Shown here one piece after another: positions 28,501-36,376 of a stretch of DNA of 64,000 nt. Source of the DNA: Heliobacterium mobile (GTDB taxonomy: Bacteria; Bacillota; Desulfitobacteriia; Heliobacteriales; Heliobacteriaceae); NCBI RefSeq assembly GCF_009720735.1, contig NZ_WNKU01000005.1, positions 122,228-186,227 on the forward strand, in the 5' to 3' direction. Position 1 is the first letter of the stretch. Each line of letters opens with the position of its first letter. The position numbers and the translations under genes are program-made. The notes beneath the pieces were generated by a model, which worked only from the letters and a program-made list of their open reading frames with translations, was not told where the DNA came from and searched no databases.

Positions 28501-28765
28501 CCTTCGCCCGATCATCATGACGACGATCACGATGATCTTTGGCATGATGCCTTCCGCACTCGCCTTAACCGAAGGCAGTGAAAGCCGATCCAGCATGGCT
28601 TGGGTCTTGATCGGCGGCTTAATTACATCGACCTTTTTCACGCTCATCATCATCCCCGTCGTCTATACGATTATGGATGAATGGAAAGGTAAACTCGGCA
28701 TGCGGTGGCAGAGAGCGAAGTCTAAATGGACAGGGCCTGCAGCGGAGAATAACGAAGCGTTATAG
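25583..28765 (+). CDS. RND-family efflux transporter (AcrB/SwrC-like)
   Basis: A proton-driven inner-membrane exporter of 1060 residues, the full length of the HAE1 branch. The first transmembrane helix starts right after LTELALKRPAMM. Two large extracytoplasmic loops and two sets of helices are evident, with the proton-relay motif GILVDDSIVVLENI in helix 4. The ATG at 25583 almost touches GGGAGGA; a TTG two codons on (25589) has better spacing. No membrane-fusion protein or outer-membrane gene is adjacent, which resembles the stand-alone SwrC-type pumps of Firmicutes. Substrates (drugs, surfactants, lipids) are unknown. Confidence 0.92.
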   Translation: MPLRLTELALKRPAMMTMVVLFFVVIGLYSYRSIGVELYPALNTPFVTVSVSYDGAGAEEMETQVIKPLEDGLSSLPHLKKITSVANEGRGNVLLEFELTANADQAAIDVQKKVDSVKGRLPDDVSDPVVIKRDMNATPVASTSFSAPRPLYETFDIAKDVIKERLQKVNGVSDVTITGGQEREITINIDKTKLQMYGLSINQVIRRLEQENLNEPSGRLDRPDREYMVRVLGEFRSVEEIKNLEIPTANGSSIPLRHIADVKDGYKEIREYARLNGEPALAIMVFKQSDASLVDVGDRLKKELENIKAELPEGSQLVIARDFSNYIRLSVGGTRSSIIEGILSTSFALLFFLRDWRSMVSVLIAIPTSLISTLAGMYFAGFTFNVMSLMGMAMCIGILVDDSIVVLENIYRHLAMGKSPKRAALDGRSEIGLAAIAITASDIVVFAPIAFMGGMVGQFFRQFGLTVVFATLMSLFVSFTLTPLLASRLLKPMGEGEQLHPLAGVSWYKGVRKALQRFFIPIDHFACKFRDTYLRVLDWSFGHRKTVLTAALVVFLLAVAMIPLKLIGMEFSPQSDQGDLQVNVELPIGTPIQKTDQALKEVEAYIQTIPEVRYFQTAIGSSGGIGMSSTGSNIGRVGVSLVNKKDRDRSIWEVSEQIRDWSKTFPYGRVTVAESDSMHSSSGGPVAIEISSSDHQALLEASEKIKDIVAQAPGSRDVDTNWRVGQPEVKVQIDRLKAAYYGISVKEVSETLRASLNGSVATEYRQGDKEVDVTVKMTGLNKSDLDALRSVNLATSDGKVIQLQQVAKISIGSGPTEIRRSDRQRTITINAGLQGRVLDDFLKDVDTEIKQKGLPRGVSYKFTGSAQNMQESFTELVAALLLSIVLVYMVLVMLYESYMTPFIRMLSLPLGIAGALFALAIARNSLNIFSFIGIIMMDGLVAKNGTLLIDYTHTLLEQGRTLREALVEAGRTRLRPIIMTTITMIFGMMPSALALTEGSESRSSMAWVLIGGLITSTFFTLIIIPVVYTIMDEWKGKLGMRWQRAKSKWTGPAAENNEAL

Positions 28766-28808
28766 CATCAAGAGTTCTATAGTGACATGACCGTAAGGTA
28801 AAAAGGAT

Positions 28809-28851
28809 AAGCCTTCGCGAGAGGTAACTCTGCCTCTCGCGAAGGCTTTTT
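28809..28851 (+). terminator. Terminator of the RND gene
   Basis: A 16-bp perfect stem (28809-28824 with 28833-28848) ending in TTTTT. Confidence 0.92.
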
Positions 28852-29022
28852 ACATTGATTCGGCCGAAGAGATAACCCACGGACCGCCGGACAGGCACAT
28901 TCCGTCATTCTTCGCATATTCATGCAAGGCTACCCGATAGAACATCTCAACGGCAAGCAGCATACAATGGCATCAAATAAATTGAAAATGAAAATCAATC
29001 CCAAGAAAGAGAGGCGATAGAC

Positions 29023-30867
29023 ATGTGTGGAATCGTTGGTTGGATCGACTGGGAAGGGGATCTCTCTCAACGGGGACCGGTCTTGCACAGCATGGTGGAA
29101 ACGCTCACTCACCGGGGACCTGATGCATCGGGAGTCTGGATCTCTCCCCAAGCCCTGATCGGCCATCGCCGTCTGATCGTGATCGACCCTGTTGGCGGCG
29201 TTCAACCGATGATCCGGCAAGCAGGCGATGGTAAGTATGTACTGGCCTACAACGGCGAACTGTACAACACAGCAGAACTGCGGGAGGAGTTGAAGGCGAA
29301 AGGCCATACCTTCCGTTCCCATTCCGATACGGAGGTGCTGCTCGTCGCTTTTATCGAGTGGGGGGAGGCTTGTGTAGAACGCTTCAACGGGATCTACGCC
29401 TTCGCCGTCTGGAACGAAGCGGAACAAAGTCTCTTTTTAGCTCGTGACCGCATGGGTGTAAAACCGCTCTTTTACGCCCAACGAGGCAGCGCCTTTTTTT
29501 TCGCCTCCGAACTGAAAGCACTCTTGGCCCATCCGGATATACCTGCCCAGTTGGATGCCGAGGGGCTGGCAGAGATCTTCGCCTTAGGGCCGGCACGGAC
29601 ACCGGGTCATGGTGTGCTGAAGGGCATAGCGGAAGTCCGTCCCGGCTGTGCGATGCGAATCGATCGCCAAGGTGCCCGTACACGCCAATACTGGTCTCTC
29701 GTAAGCCGACCTCATCAGCATGACCTCGAAAAAACCACTGCAACAGTCCGAGATCTGCTCCTTGATGCGGTGGAGCGTCAGCTGGTCTCCGATGTCCCCG
29801 TATGTACACTTCTCTCCGGCGGCCTCGATTCGAGCGCCCTCTCGGCGATCGCAGCCAACTATTACCGCCGAAACCACCTTGGAACTTTACACACCTATTC
29901 CGTAGACTATCAGGACAATGAACGCTACTTTACACCGAGTGATTTTCAGCCGAATGCCGATGCGCCATGGATTCAACGCATGACGGAATATCTCGGAACG
30001 GTCCACCATCCTGTGGTCATCGATACGCCGCAGTTGGTGGAGGCGTTGAAGGTGTCCCTGCGAGCCCGGGATCTGCCGGGGATGGCTGACGTAGACTCAT
30101 CCTTGTATTTGTTCTGCCAGGAAATCAAAAAGGGGGCCACAGTGGCCCTTTCTGGGGAGTGCGCTGATGAGGTCTTCGGCGGCTATCCCTGGTTTCACCG
30201 AGAAGAGGCACTCTGGGCCGACACCTTCCCCTGGTCCCGCCGTTTGGCCGACCGGGTAAGCCTCTTGGCTCCGGAGATCAAAGAGTATATCCAACCGGAA
30301 GCTTATGTTCGCCGCCGGTACGAAGAAACACTGGCTGAAGTTCCGCGATTGCCCGGTGAAGATCGGGAAGAAGCACGCCGCCGGGAGATGTTTTATCTGA
30401 ATATCAACTGGTTTATGGCTAATCTGCTCGATCGCAAAGACCGCATGAGCATGGCTACAGGGCTGGAGGTCCGGGTTCCGTTCTGTGACCACCGTCTCGT
30501 CGAATACGTGTGGAACATCCCCTGGTCTATGAAGACTTGCGAAGGCCGGGAAAAAGGGATCTTACGGCGCGCACTGCAGGGGATTCTTCCAGAAGATGTG
30601 CTCTGGCGCAAAAAAAGCCCCTATCCCAAAACCCACCATCCCGCCTATACGTCGGCGGTTCGGGAAGAGCTGGTCCAAATCCTCGATAACCCATCATCGC
30701 CCTTGCTCAAACTGATCGATGTGGAAAAAGTCAGAGCGCTGACACGGGCCGAAGCGGCCACCACTTCTTTACCCTGGTTTGGCCAACTGATGGGCATTCC
30801 GCAATTATACGCATACCTAGCCCAGATCGACTCCTGGCTGCGAGAGTACCGGGTCACCGTTCGCTGA
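29023..30867 (+). CDS. asnB: Glutamine-hydrolysing asparagine synthase
   Basis: A two-domain amidotransferase of 614 residues that makes asparagine from aspartate, glutamine and ATP. Cys2 (MCGIVGW) is the glutaminase nucleophile; the class II amidotransferase domain includes HRRLIVID and YNGELYN. The synthetase domain begins about residue 240 with the ATP pyrophosphatase loop LLSGGLDSSALSAI, and SGECADEVFGGY follows. Homologues also amidate peptidoglycan or peptides, so the acceptor is not certain. ATG start with AGAGAGG upstream. It is a single-gene unit with its own terminator. Confidence 0.92.
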   Translation: MCGIVGWIDWEGDLSQRGPVLHSMVETLTHRGPDASGVWISPQALIGHRRLIVIDPVGGVQPMIRQAGDGKYVLAYNGELYNTAELREELKAKGHTFRSHSDTEVLLVAFIEWGEACVERFNGIYAFAVWNEAEQSLFLARDRMGVKPLFYAQRGSAFFFASELKALLAHPDIPAQLDAEGLAEIFALGPARTPGHGVLKGIAEVRPGCAMRIDRQGARTRQYWSLVSRPHQHDLEKTTATVRDLLLDAVERQLVSDVPVCTLLSGGLDSSALSAIAANYYRRNHLGTLHTYSVDYQDNERYFTPSDFQPNADAPWIQRMTEYLGTVHHPVVIDTPQLVEALKVSLRARDLPGMADVDSSLYLFCQEIKKGATVALSGECADEVFGGYPWFHREEALWADTFPWSRRLADRVSLLAPEIKEYIQPEAYVRRRYEETLAEVPRLPGEDREEARRREMFYLNINWFMANLLDRKDRMSMATGLEVRVPFCDHRLVEYVWNIPWSMKTCEGREKGILRRALQGILPEDVLWRKKSPYPKTHHPAYTSAVREELVQILDNPSSPLLKLIDVEKVRALTRAEAATTSLPWFGQLMGIPQLYAYLAQIDSWLREYRVTVR

Positions 30868-30949
30868 ACCAATCTTGTCGAAGAGGTTAACGATGCTTAA
30901 CTCCCCGTCTATACCCACAAGTTTCTATCCCAAAGTTCTATAGTCTTTG

Positions 30950-30984
30950 AAGACCCCGGAATTTAATTTTTCCGGGGTCTTTTG
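30950..30984 (+). terminator. Terminator of asnB
   Basis: A 12-bp stem AAGACCCCGGAA / TTCCGGGGTCTT followed by TTGTC. Confidence 0.85.
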
Positions 30985-31111
30985 TCAATATCGGGATTGC
31001 ATAATGTATTGAATATTGCAAAGAAGCTAATACTATTTCCTAAATAAAGCAATCACATAGCGGAACTTTGAAAATGAGATGTGATTCGATTTTGGAGGGT
31101 GGTTTTCTAAC

Positions 31112-31864
31112 ATGGGTTCCTTACAGGATCTAGCCACAAGGGAGAAAGCTTTACAGACACTAGACGAAGAGTATCGCCGCTACCGGCAGGCGCTCGAAGC
31201 CGCCTTTTCTCTGGCCGAAGAAATGATGCAAAAAGCCCTTGAGCCGGTCCGGTCAGAGTTGCAAACCATCCGTGAACGGTTGGAAACGATGCCTTCTAAC
31301 GCCGATTACGCACAAGGGGTAGGTCAGGGGATTTTAGCAGATCTGTCGGAGAGTGCCCCCAATTTGGCGAACTCCGTCGTCTCCGGCGAGAGCCAGTCCT
31401 CGTCAGGTCAACGGCGGACCCGGCCCCGGAAAAAAGAAAAAGAAGAAGAGCGGATGAAAGGTTCCCGCATTCGCTGGGGCAACACGGATGACGAAATCCG
31501 CAATACCGTTTTTGAGCAGTTGAAAGCCTTGGAAGAGCGGGGAAAAGAGATCACCATCACCACGATCAAAGCAGAAGTGCCGAGCATGATGCGTTACGTC
31601 TACGGGGAGCGGGCTTTGTTCAAAGGCATCGGTGATCTGCTGGAAGAATATCGAACAGCGATGGGCAAAAAAGACTCCCTTTCGATCGCATCGCGAGTGA
31701 TCGAACTGCCCCATCGACCGGAAAACGCTGACTTTGACGGACCGGACCCAGATCCGGGTCCAATCAGTTCTCCTTCGGTAGGTGTAGAGACGGAAGCGGC
31801 ACTTTTTCCGGTAAACCCCTTGCTGCCCAAAGAAGGAAATTTCTTTGATTTGTCGAAGCTATAA
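31112..31864 (+). CDS. Coiled-coil protein of unknown function
   Basis: I do not recognise this 250-residue protein. The N-terminal part (about 5-67) is a strongly charged helix likely to form a coiled coil (EKALQTLDEEYRRYRQALEA). A Ser-rich linker leads to a very basic stretch (RRTRPRKKEKEEERMKGSR, about 107-125), then a folded-looking region (126-205, with TDDEIRNTVFEQLKALEERG and MMRYVYGERALFKGIGDLLEEY) and an acidic, Pro-rich tail. The basic patch would suit nucleic-acid binding, but this is inference. ATG start with GGAGGGTGG at a long spacing. It is probably a single gene, ended by the hairpin at 31924-31975. Confidence 0.65.
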   Translation: MGSLQDLATREKALQTLDEEYRRYRQALEAAFSLAEEMMQKALEPVRSELQTIRERLETMPSNADYAQGVGQGILADLSESAPNLANSVVSGESQSSSGQRRTRPRKKEKEEERMKGSRIRWGNTDDEIRNTVFEQLKALEERGKEITITTIKAEVPSMMRYVYGERALFKGIGDLLEEYRTAMGKKDSLSIASRVIELPHRPENADFDGPDPDPGPISSPSVGVETEAALFPVNPLLPKEGNFFDLSKL

Positions 31865-31923
31865 AGAGAATTCAAACTAGGTAAACAATCACCGCTGAAG
31901 CAATTATGGGCAAGAAGCCCGAC

Positions 31924-31975
31924 AAAGGCCACGAAGGTCGGCAGGAGGTCATTCTGTTGACGTCGTGGCCTTTTT
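31924..31975 (+). terminator. Long-loop terminator upstream of cbiM
   Basis: AAAGGCCACGA pairs with TCGTGGCCTTT, followed by five T. The 28-nt loop contains GTCGG, which could instead pair with CCGAC just upstream of the stem. The region could therefore act as a plain terminator of the upstream gene or as an attenuator. Confidence 0.65.
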
Positions 31976-32124
31976 GCAGCTATACTGTACTTTTACGCTG
32001 CCATTATACAAGCGGGTAGTTAGCGCAGTTCCCGGATACTTTGAGTAGAAAAGGGATCAGACGTCAGCAAAAAAAGAAAAAACGCCACAGGATCACAAAC
32101 GTTGGGAAGAAAGGAGTGCCCCTC

Positions 32125-32781
32125 TTGCATATCCCCGACCATTTTTTAAGTCCCACCACCTGGATAGGAGCATCGGCCATAAGCGGAGGCGCTTTGGCTT
32201 ATGCTGCGAAGAAAACCCAAAAAAAGCTCGATGAGCGGCAGGTACCCTGGATGGGCGTGATGGGCGCCTTTATCTTTGCGGCGCAGATGGTGAACTTCCC
32301 CGTCGCCGGCGGAACATCAGGCCATTTGTTAGGCAGCATGCTCGCTGCCGTCGTATTGGGACCCTGGCCGACAATGATCATCATGTCGACCATACTGGGC
32401 ATACAATGCCTCTTTTTTCAAGACGGAGGGATCACCGCCTTAGGGGCTAACATTTTGAATATGGCTGTCGTCGGCACATGGACCGGATACGGAACCTATC
32501 GACTCCTGCTCCGCCTGTTGCCGGGAACATGGGGGCAGAAGGCTGCCATATTTGCAGGAGGCTGGATGTCGGTCTTCCTGGCGTCCATAGTCGCCGCATT
32601 TGAACTCGCCTTTTCTGACACACTGCCCTTGAGCCTCGCCTTACCAGCGATGGCTGGCTGGCACAGCCTGATCGGCATCGGTGAAGGGCTGATCACCGTA
32701 GCTGTCATCCAATACCTGCTGCGGGTGAAACCAGAACTGAACATCGCCCCAATAAAAGGAGGGATGAATGTTCATGGTTGA
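32125..32781 (+). CDS. cbiM: Cobalt ECF importer component CbiM
   Basis: The substrate-binding membrane subunit of an energy-coupling-factor cobalt importer, 218 residues with about six to seven helices. The start matters because the N-terminal Met-His binds the metal. TTG at 32125 gives M-HIPDHFLSP, the family N-terminus, and lies eight bases after AAGGAG. A longer frame from 32041 would bury this end behind 28 lysine- and arginine-rich residues. The family usually has HIPDG; here it is HIPDH. Cobalt, for cobamide synthesis, is likelier than nickel because the next gene is CbiN. The gene overlaps cbiN by 14 nt. Confidence 0.92.
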   Translation: MHIPDHFLSPTTWIGASAISGGALAYAAKKTQKKLDERQVPWMGVMGAFIFAAQMVNFPVAGGTSGHLLGSMLAAVVLGPWPTMIIMSTILGIQCLFFQDGGITALGANILNMAVVGTWTGYGTYRLLLRLLPGTWGQKAAIFAGGWMSVFLASIVAAFELAFSDTLPLSLALPAMAGWHSLIGIGEGLITVAVIQYLLRVKPELNIAPIKGGMNVHG

Positions 32782-33106
32782 ACGGAAGAAAAACATGGGC
32801 CGCTGGATCGGCCTGCTCGTCATCGCGCTGGCGATCGCCGCCTTCCTTTCACCGTGGGCCTCGTCCTCGCCAGACGGCTTGGAACGAGTCGCTGAAGATT
32901 ATGGATTTAGCGAAAAGGCCGATAAATCAGTACTAGAAGGAATTTTCCCGGACTATCTCATCCCGGGCTTGGACAATGAAGGACTGGCTACTGCCGCAGC
33001 CGGTATCGTGGGAACAACGATCACCTTCGGACTTTTAACTCTGCTCGGCAAGAAAATGGCTCGCCCCTCAGCAGATTCTCGACAGGGAGAGGAAGTCAGC
33101 GATTGA
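32768..33106 (+). CDS. cbiN: Cobalt importer accessory subunit CbiN
   Basis: A small two-helix membrane protein of 112 residues that in this family loads cobalt into CbiM. Helix 1 is at about 12-29, helix 2 at about 80-97. The diagnostic SSPDGLERVAEDYGF motif lies on the outer loop. ATG at 32768 overlaps the cbiM end; a second ATG at 32774 has better spacing to GGAGGG and would remove two residues. It overlaps the next gene by four bases. Confidence 0.9.
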   Translation: MFMVERKKNMGRWIGLLVIALAIAAFLSPWASSSPDGLERVAEDYGFSEKADKSVLEGIFPDYLIPGLDNEGLATAAAGIVGTTITFGLLTLLGKKMARPSADSRQGEEVSD

Positions 33107-34710
33107 ACCGGCAGCAACACCTCGGAAAAAACCGCAACAGCTATCGCCATGTAGCTGTTGCGGTTACCTTTGTTTTCATCGCCTCGATCGGCTTGATCGA
33201 AAACCTATACATACTGACGGCGCTGCTGTTGGGGATGTGGTCCCTGGGATTTTTCTCCGGTGTCGGTTTGCGAACCATCCTATCCCGGTTGGTTTGGCTC
33301 GTTCCATTTTTGGCCCTCACCTTACTGCTCTTTCCCTTTTGGTACCCGGGAGAGACCTTCTGGGTTTGGACGGCTCCCTGGGGAGGGAACTTTCAACTAT
33401 CCCTGGAAGGCTTGCAGAAGGCACTGCGCTTAGGATTGCGGGTCGCTGTCGCTGTGAGCAGCTTGACCGTTCTCATGGAGTCGATGAGCCGGAGCCAGTT
33501 TTTTCAGGCCCTGCGCCGCCTGCGCATCCCGGCACTCTTTCTCCAGCTGGCTGAACTGATCCTACGCTATGTGGAAGTCTTTCGGGATGAAGCGCGACGG
33601 ATGTCGCGGGCACGGAAAGCTCGTGGCTATGAGGAAAAAGGGGGGATTCTCAACCCCCACGTCCGTGCTGTCTATGCCGGCTTTTTGGGAACGTTGATGC
33701 TCCGAGCCATGGATCGGGCGGAACGAGTCTATCTAGCGATGCTGGCTCGTGGCTATAGCGCTACAGATTCTACGGACGGGCCGAGTCAGCCGCCTTTCGA
33801 CGGTCCCATTGACCGGGAGCACCTGGCCATGGACCGAGCCAAACCAGACAAGTTTAAACTAGATCAATTTGAACTAGAAGAAACGACGGAACCATTGTCG
33901 GACTCCACTTGGCGATTGGGGCAAAAGGGGGAGGGAAGCCGTCTGGCTACCGGAAGATTGCAAGTAAAAAACCTATCCTATCGCTACCCAGGGTCAAATC
34001 GACCGGTCGACGCTCTGTGCCAGATCCAACTTAAGATAGAGCCGGGCCAGAAGGTGGCTCTCCTCGGTCCGAACGGAGCCGGTAAATCGACACTGATTCA
34101 TCACTTATGCGGTCTCATCATCCCTCAGAGCGGGGAAGTTCGAATCGACGATCTATCGCTGACTCGAGATACGGCTCGGGAGATTCGCCGCCATGTGGGC
34201 TTGGTCTTTCAAGATCCCGACGACCAGCTGTTTTGTGGAACTGTCGCCGAAGACGTGGCCTTTGGACCACAAAATCTCGGTCTGCCTGAAGAAGAGGTCG
34301 AGAAGAGGGTGGAATCAGCCCTGGCGGCGGTACAAGGTCTTGATTTAGCCCGATACGCACCGCATCAACTCAGCTATGGGCAAAAGAAACGGGTGGCCAT
34401 CGCCGGCGTGCTCGCCATGGACCCCGATATCCTCATCTTGGACGAGCCCATGGCTTATCTCGATCCCCAAGGGCAGGATGAAGTCATGCAGATCTTACAG
34501 GACTGCAACTGCCGGGGAAAAACGATCATCATGGCAATTCACGATATCGACCTCGCCGAGAGTTGGGCTGATCGAGTCATCATCCTACAGGACGGAGCCC
34601 TCCTCGCCGATGGCGGAACAGAAATTCTTGAGAACGAAAAGCTGCTCCAATCGGCTCGGCTATTGAGCAATTTCTCCCAATTGCGTAAACGAAAACAAGC
34701 AATTGAATAA
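33103..34710 (+). CDS. Fused cobalt importer CbiQ-CbiO (EcfT-EcfA)
   Basis: A single 535-residue polypeptide joining the ECF coupling subunit and its ATPase. Residues 1-222 form the CbiQ/EcfT part with about five membrane helices and both Ala-Arg-Gly coupling motifs (ARKARGY at 170-176, MLARGY at 213-218). A hydrophilic linker (about 223-283) leads to CbiO: Walker A GPNGAGKST (322-330), Q-loop VFQDPDDQLF, signature LSYGQKKR (423-430), Walker B ILILDEP (443-449). CbiQ and CbiO are usually separate genes. TTG start overlaps the cbiN stop codon. No internal stop or ribosome site at the junction suggests a sequencing artefact. Confidence 0.93.
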   Translation: MNRQQHLGKNRNSYRHVAVAVTFVFIASIGLIENLYILTALLLGMWSLGFFSGVGLRTILSRLVWLVPFLALTLLLFPFWYPGETFWVWTAPWGGNFQLSLEGLQKALRLGLRVAVAVSSLTVLMESMSRSQFFQALRRLRIPALFLQLAELILRYVEVFRDEARRMSRARKARGYEEKGGILNPHVRAVYAGFLGTLMLRAMDRAERVYLAMLARGYSATDSTDGPSQPPFDGPIDREHLAMDRAKPDKFKLDQFELEETTEPLSDSTWRLGQKGEGSRLATGRLQVKNLSYRYPGSNRPVDALCQIQLKIEPGQKVALLGPNGAGKSTLIHHLCGLIIPQSGEVRIDDLSLTRDTAREIRRHVGLVFQDPDDQLFCGTVAEDVAFGPQNLGLPEEEVEKRVESALAAVQGLDLARYAPHQLSYGQKKRVAIAGVLAMDPDILILDEPMAYLDPQGQDEVMQILQDCNCRGKTIIMAIHDIDLAESWADRVIILQDGALLADGGTEILENEKLLQSARLLSNFSQLRKRKQAIE

Positions 34711-34712
34711 TC

Positions 34713-34749
34713 AAGAGGCCTCGGAAATCACCTCCAGAGGCCTCTTTTT
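34713..34749 (+). terminator. Terminator of the cobalt importer operon
   Basis: A perfect 10-bp stem AAGAGGCCTC / GAGGCCTCTT followed by TTTC. Confidence 0.88.
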
Positions 34750-34835
34750 CTTGCAATTAAAATATAACAAAATTCTTACTAATTAATTAAAAAAGTAAGG
34801 AGAAACTGTATTTGCATATAGGACATTGTTTCTTG

Positions 34836-34864
34836 TTGACGGACAGAGTATGGAACTCTATAAT
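34836..34864 (+). promoter_or_regulatory. Near-consensus sigma-A promoter of the liv operon
   Basis: TTGACG (34836-34841), exactly 17 bp, then a perfect TATAAT (34859-34864), 61 bp before the first binding-protein start. Confidence 0.85.
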
Positions 34865-34924
34865 TAGTTTTAAGATTTACAATCATCAATGAATGATTGG
34901 TTTCTTAGAAAAAGGAGGAGAAAA

Positions 34925-36106
34925 ATGGTCAAAAAGACATGGCTGAAAGGGATAGGCCTCTTTCTCAGCTTGGCAATGTTGGCTGGTTGTTCTGGTCAAT
35001 CGAAGCCGACAGCAGGAGCCGGACAAGACAGCAATGAAATTGTCATCGGCGCCAACTTCGAACTCTCTGGGGACGTTGCTACATATGGTACATCATCATT
35101 GAACGCAGCTATGATCGCCTTTGACGAAATCAACGCCAAAGGCGGCATTAACGGCAAAAAGATTCGAGTTGTCAAGTATGACAACAAATCCGATAAGACC
35201 GAATCGATGAACGTAGCGACTCGCCTGATCACTCAGGATAAAGTCAGCGCCATCATCGGACCGGTCACCTCCGGCAATACCCTCGGCGTAGTTCCCGTCG
35301 TCAACTCCAAGAAAGTTCCTGTCCTCACTCCGACAGCGACCCATCCTGACGTGACGATCGACCCGAACACGAAGAAAGTCAACGAATATGTCTTCCGGGC
35401 TTGCTTCATCGATTCCTTCCAAGGAAAAGCAGCTGCTGAATTCGGCCTGAAAAAAGGCAAGAAGGCTGTCGTCCTCGTCAGCCAGGCTGACGAATACTCC
35501 AAAGGTCTCGCCAAGTTCTTCAAAGAAGGCTTTGCAGCCGGCGGCGGTACGATCCTCGGTGAAGAAGCTTTCAACAAAGATGACAACGACTACCGGGCCA
35601 TCCTGACGAAAGTCAAGAGTCAGGAACCAGACGTAATTTACCTCCCCGCCTACTATGAAGTCGTCGCGAAAGTCGTCAAACAAGCCCGTGAACTGGGCAT
35701 CAAAGCCGCCTTCGTCGGCGGCGACGGCTGGGATTCTCCGAAGCTGGTCGAAGTGGCTGGCAAGGACGTGCTGAACAACTGCTTCTTCACGAACCACTAC
35801 ACCCCGGAAGATCCCGATCCGGCTGTACAGTCTTTCGTAAAAGCCTATAAAGAAAAATACGGCCAAACTCCCGATGCCTTAGCTGCTCTCGCCTACGACG
35901 GCGCCCGTTTGCTGGCTGACGCGATCCAACGGGCCGGCAGCACCGAACCCGAAAAAATCAAAGAAGCCCTGGCTGCCACGAAAGACTTCCCGGCCATCAC
36001 CGGTAAGTTCACTCTCAATGAAAACCATGACCCCGTCAAAGACATCGTCATCATCGAATTAAAAGACGGCAAACAAGTGGTCAGCGAAAAAATCAAATCC
36101 AAATAA
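34925..36106 (+). CDS. Branched-chain amino acid ABC importer binding lipoprotein 1
   Basis: An extracytoplasmic Leu/Ile/Val-type binding lipoprotein, 393 residues, with lipobox LAGC (Cys22). The periplasmic-binding type I fold shows in VIGANFELSGDVATYG, AFDEINAKGGINGKKIRVV and VIIGPVTSGNTLGVVPVV. I chose ATG at 34925 because AAAGGAGGAG precedes it; a frame from 34889 would precede the ribosome site. A second, clearly paralogous binding protein follows before the permease genes. Ligands could be branched-chain or other amino acids, or amides. Confidence 0.9.
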   Translation: MVKKTWLKGIGLFLSLAMLAGCSGQSKPTAGAGQDSNEIVIGANFELSGDVATYGTSSLNAAMIAFDEINAKGGINGKKIRVVKYDNKSDKTESMNVATRLITQDKVSAIIGPVTSGNTLGVVPVVNSKKVPVLTPTATHPDVTIDPNTKKVNEYVFRACFIDSFQGKAAAEFGLKKGKKAVVLVSQADEYSKGLAKFFKEGFAAGGGTILGEEAFNKDDNDYRAILTKVKSQEPDVIYLPAYYEVVAKVVKQARELGIKAAFVGGDGWDSPKLVEVAGKDVLNNCFFTNHYTPEDPDPAVQSFVKAYKEKYGQTPDALAALAYDGARLLADAIQRAGSTEPEKIKEALAATKDFPAITGKFTLNENHDPVKDIVIIELKDGKQVVSEKIKSK

Positions 36107-36185
36107 AATTGACATGTCAATGAATAGGGCAGTAAAATGAAAATGACTTACTTAACTCTCTAGCAATCCAACCGTTAATGGATAG

Positions 36186-36246
36186 AGGTCGGACAATGAA
36201 GTTCGCCGTCAATTGACGACGTCAAAATTGCCCGGCCTTCTTTTTG
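36186..36246 (+). terminator. Terminator between the two binding-protein genes
   Basis: AGGTCGGACAAT pairs with ATTGCCCGGCCT (one mismatch, one G-U), followed by TCTTTTT. A perfect 12-bp palindrome CGTCAATTGACG sits in the loop. Confidence 0.7.
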
Positions 36247-36376
36247 TATTCAGGAGACTTTTCTGCCGACATAGACCCAATGAGTCTGAGGGGGTGAAGG
36301 ATTACATAGGGTTTCGGGTCTTGAGGACATATTTCCAACCGGTGAATAAACAATCAGTGAGGAGGTCTACGTTCGC

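Noticed and set aside
31865..32124. Cobalamin riboswitch upstream of cbiM
   Set aside because: Expected from gene function, and GGCAGGAGG recalls part of the consensus, but no B12 box (GCCACT) or ~200-nt core is present. A plain terminator explains the main hairpin.
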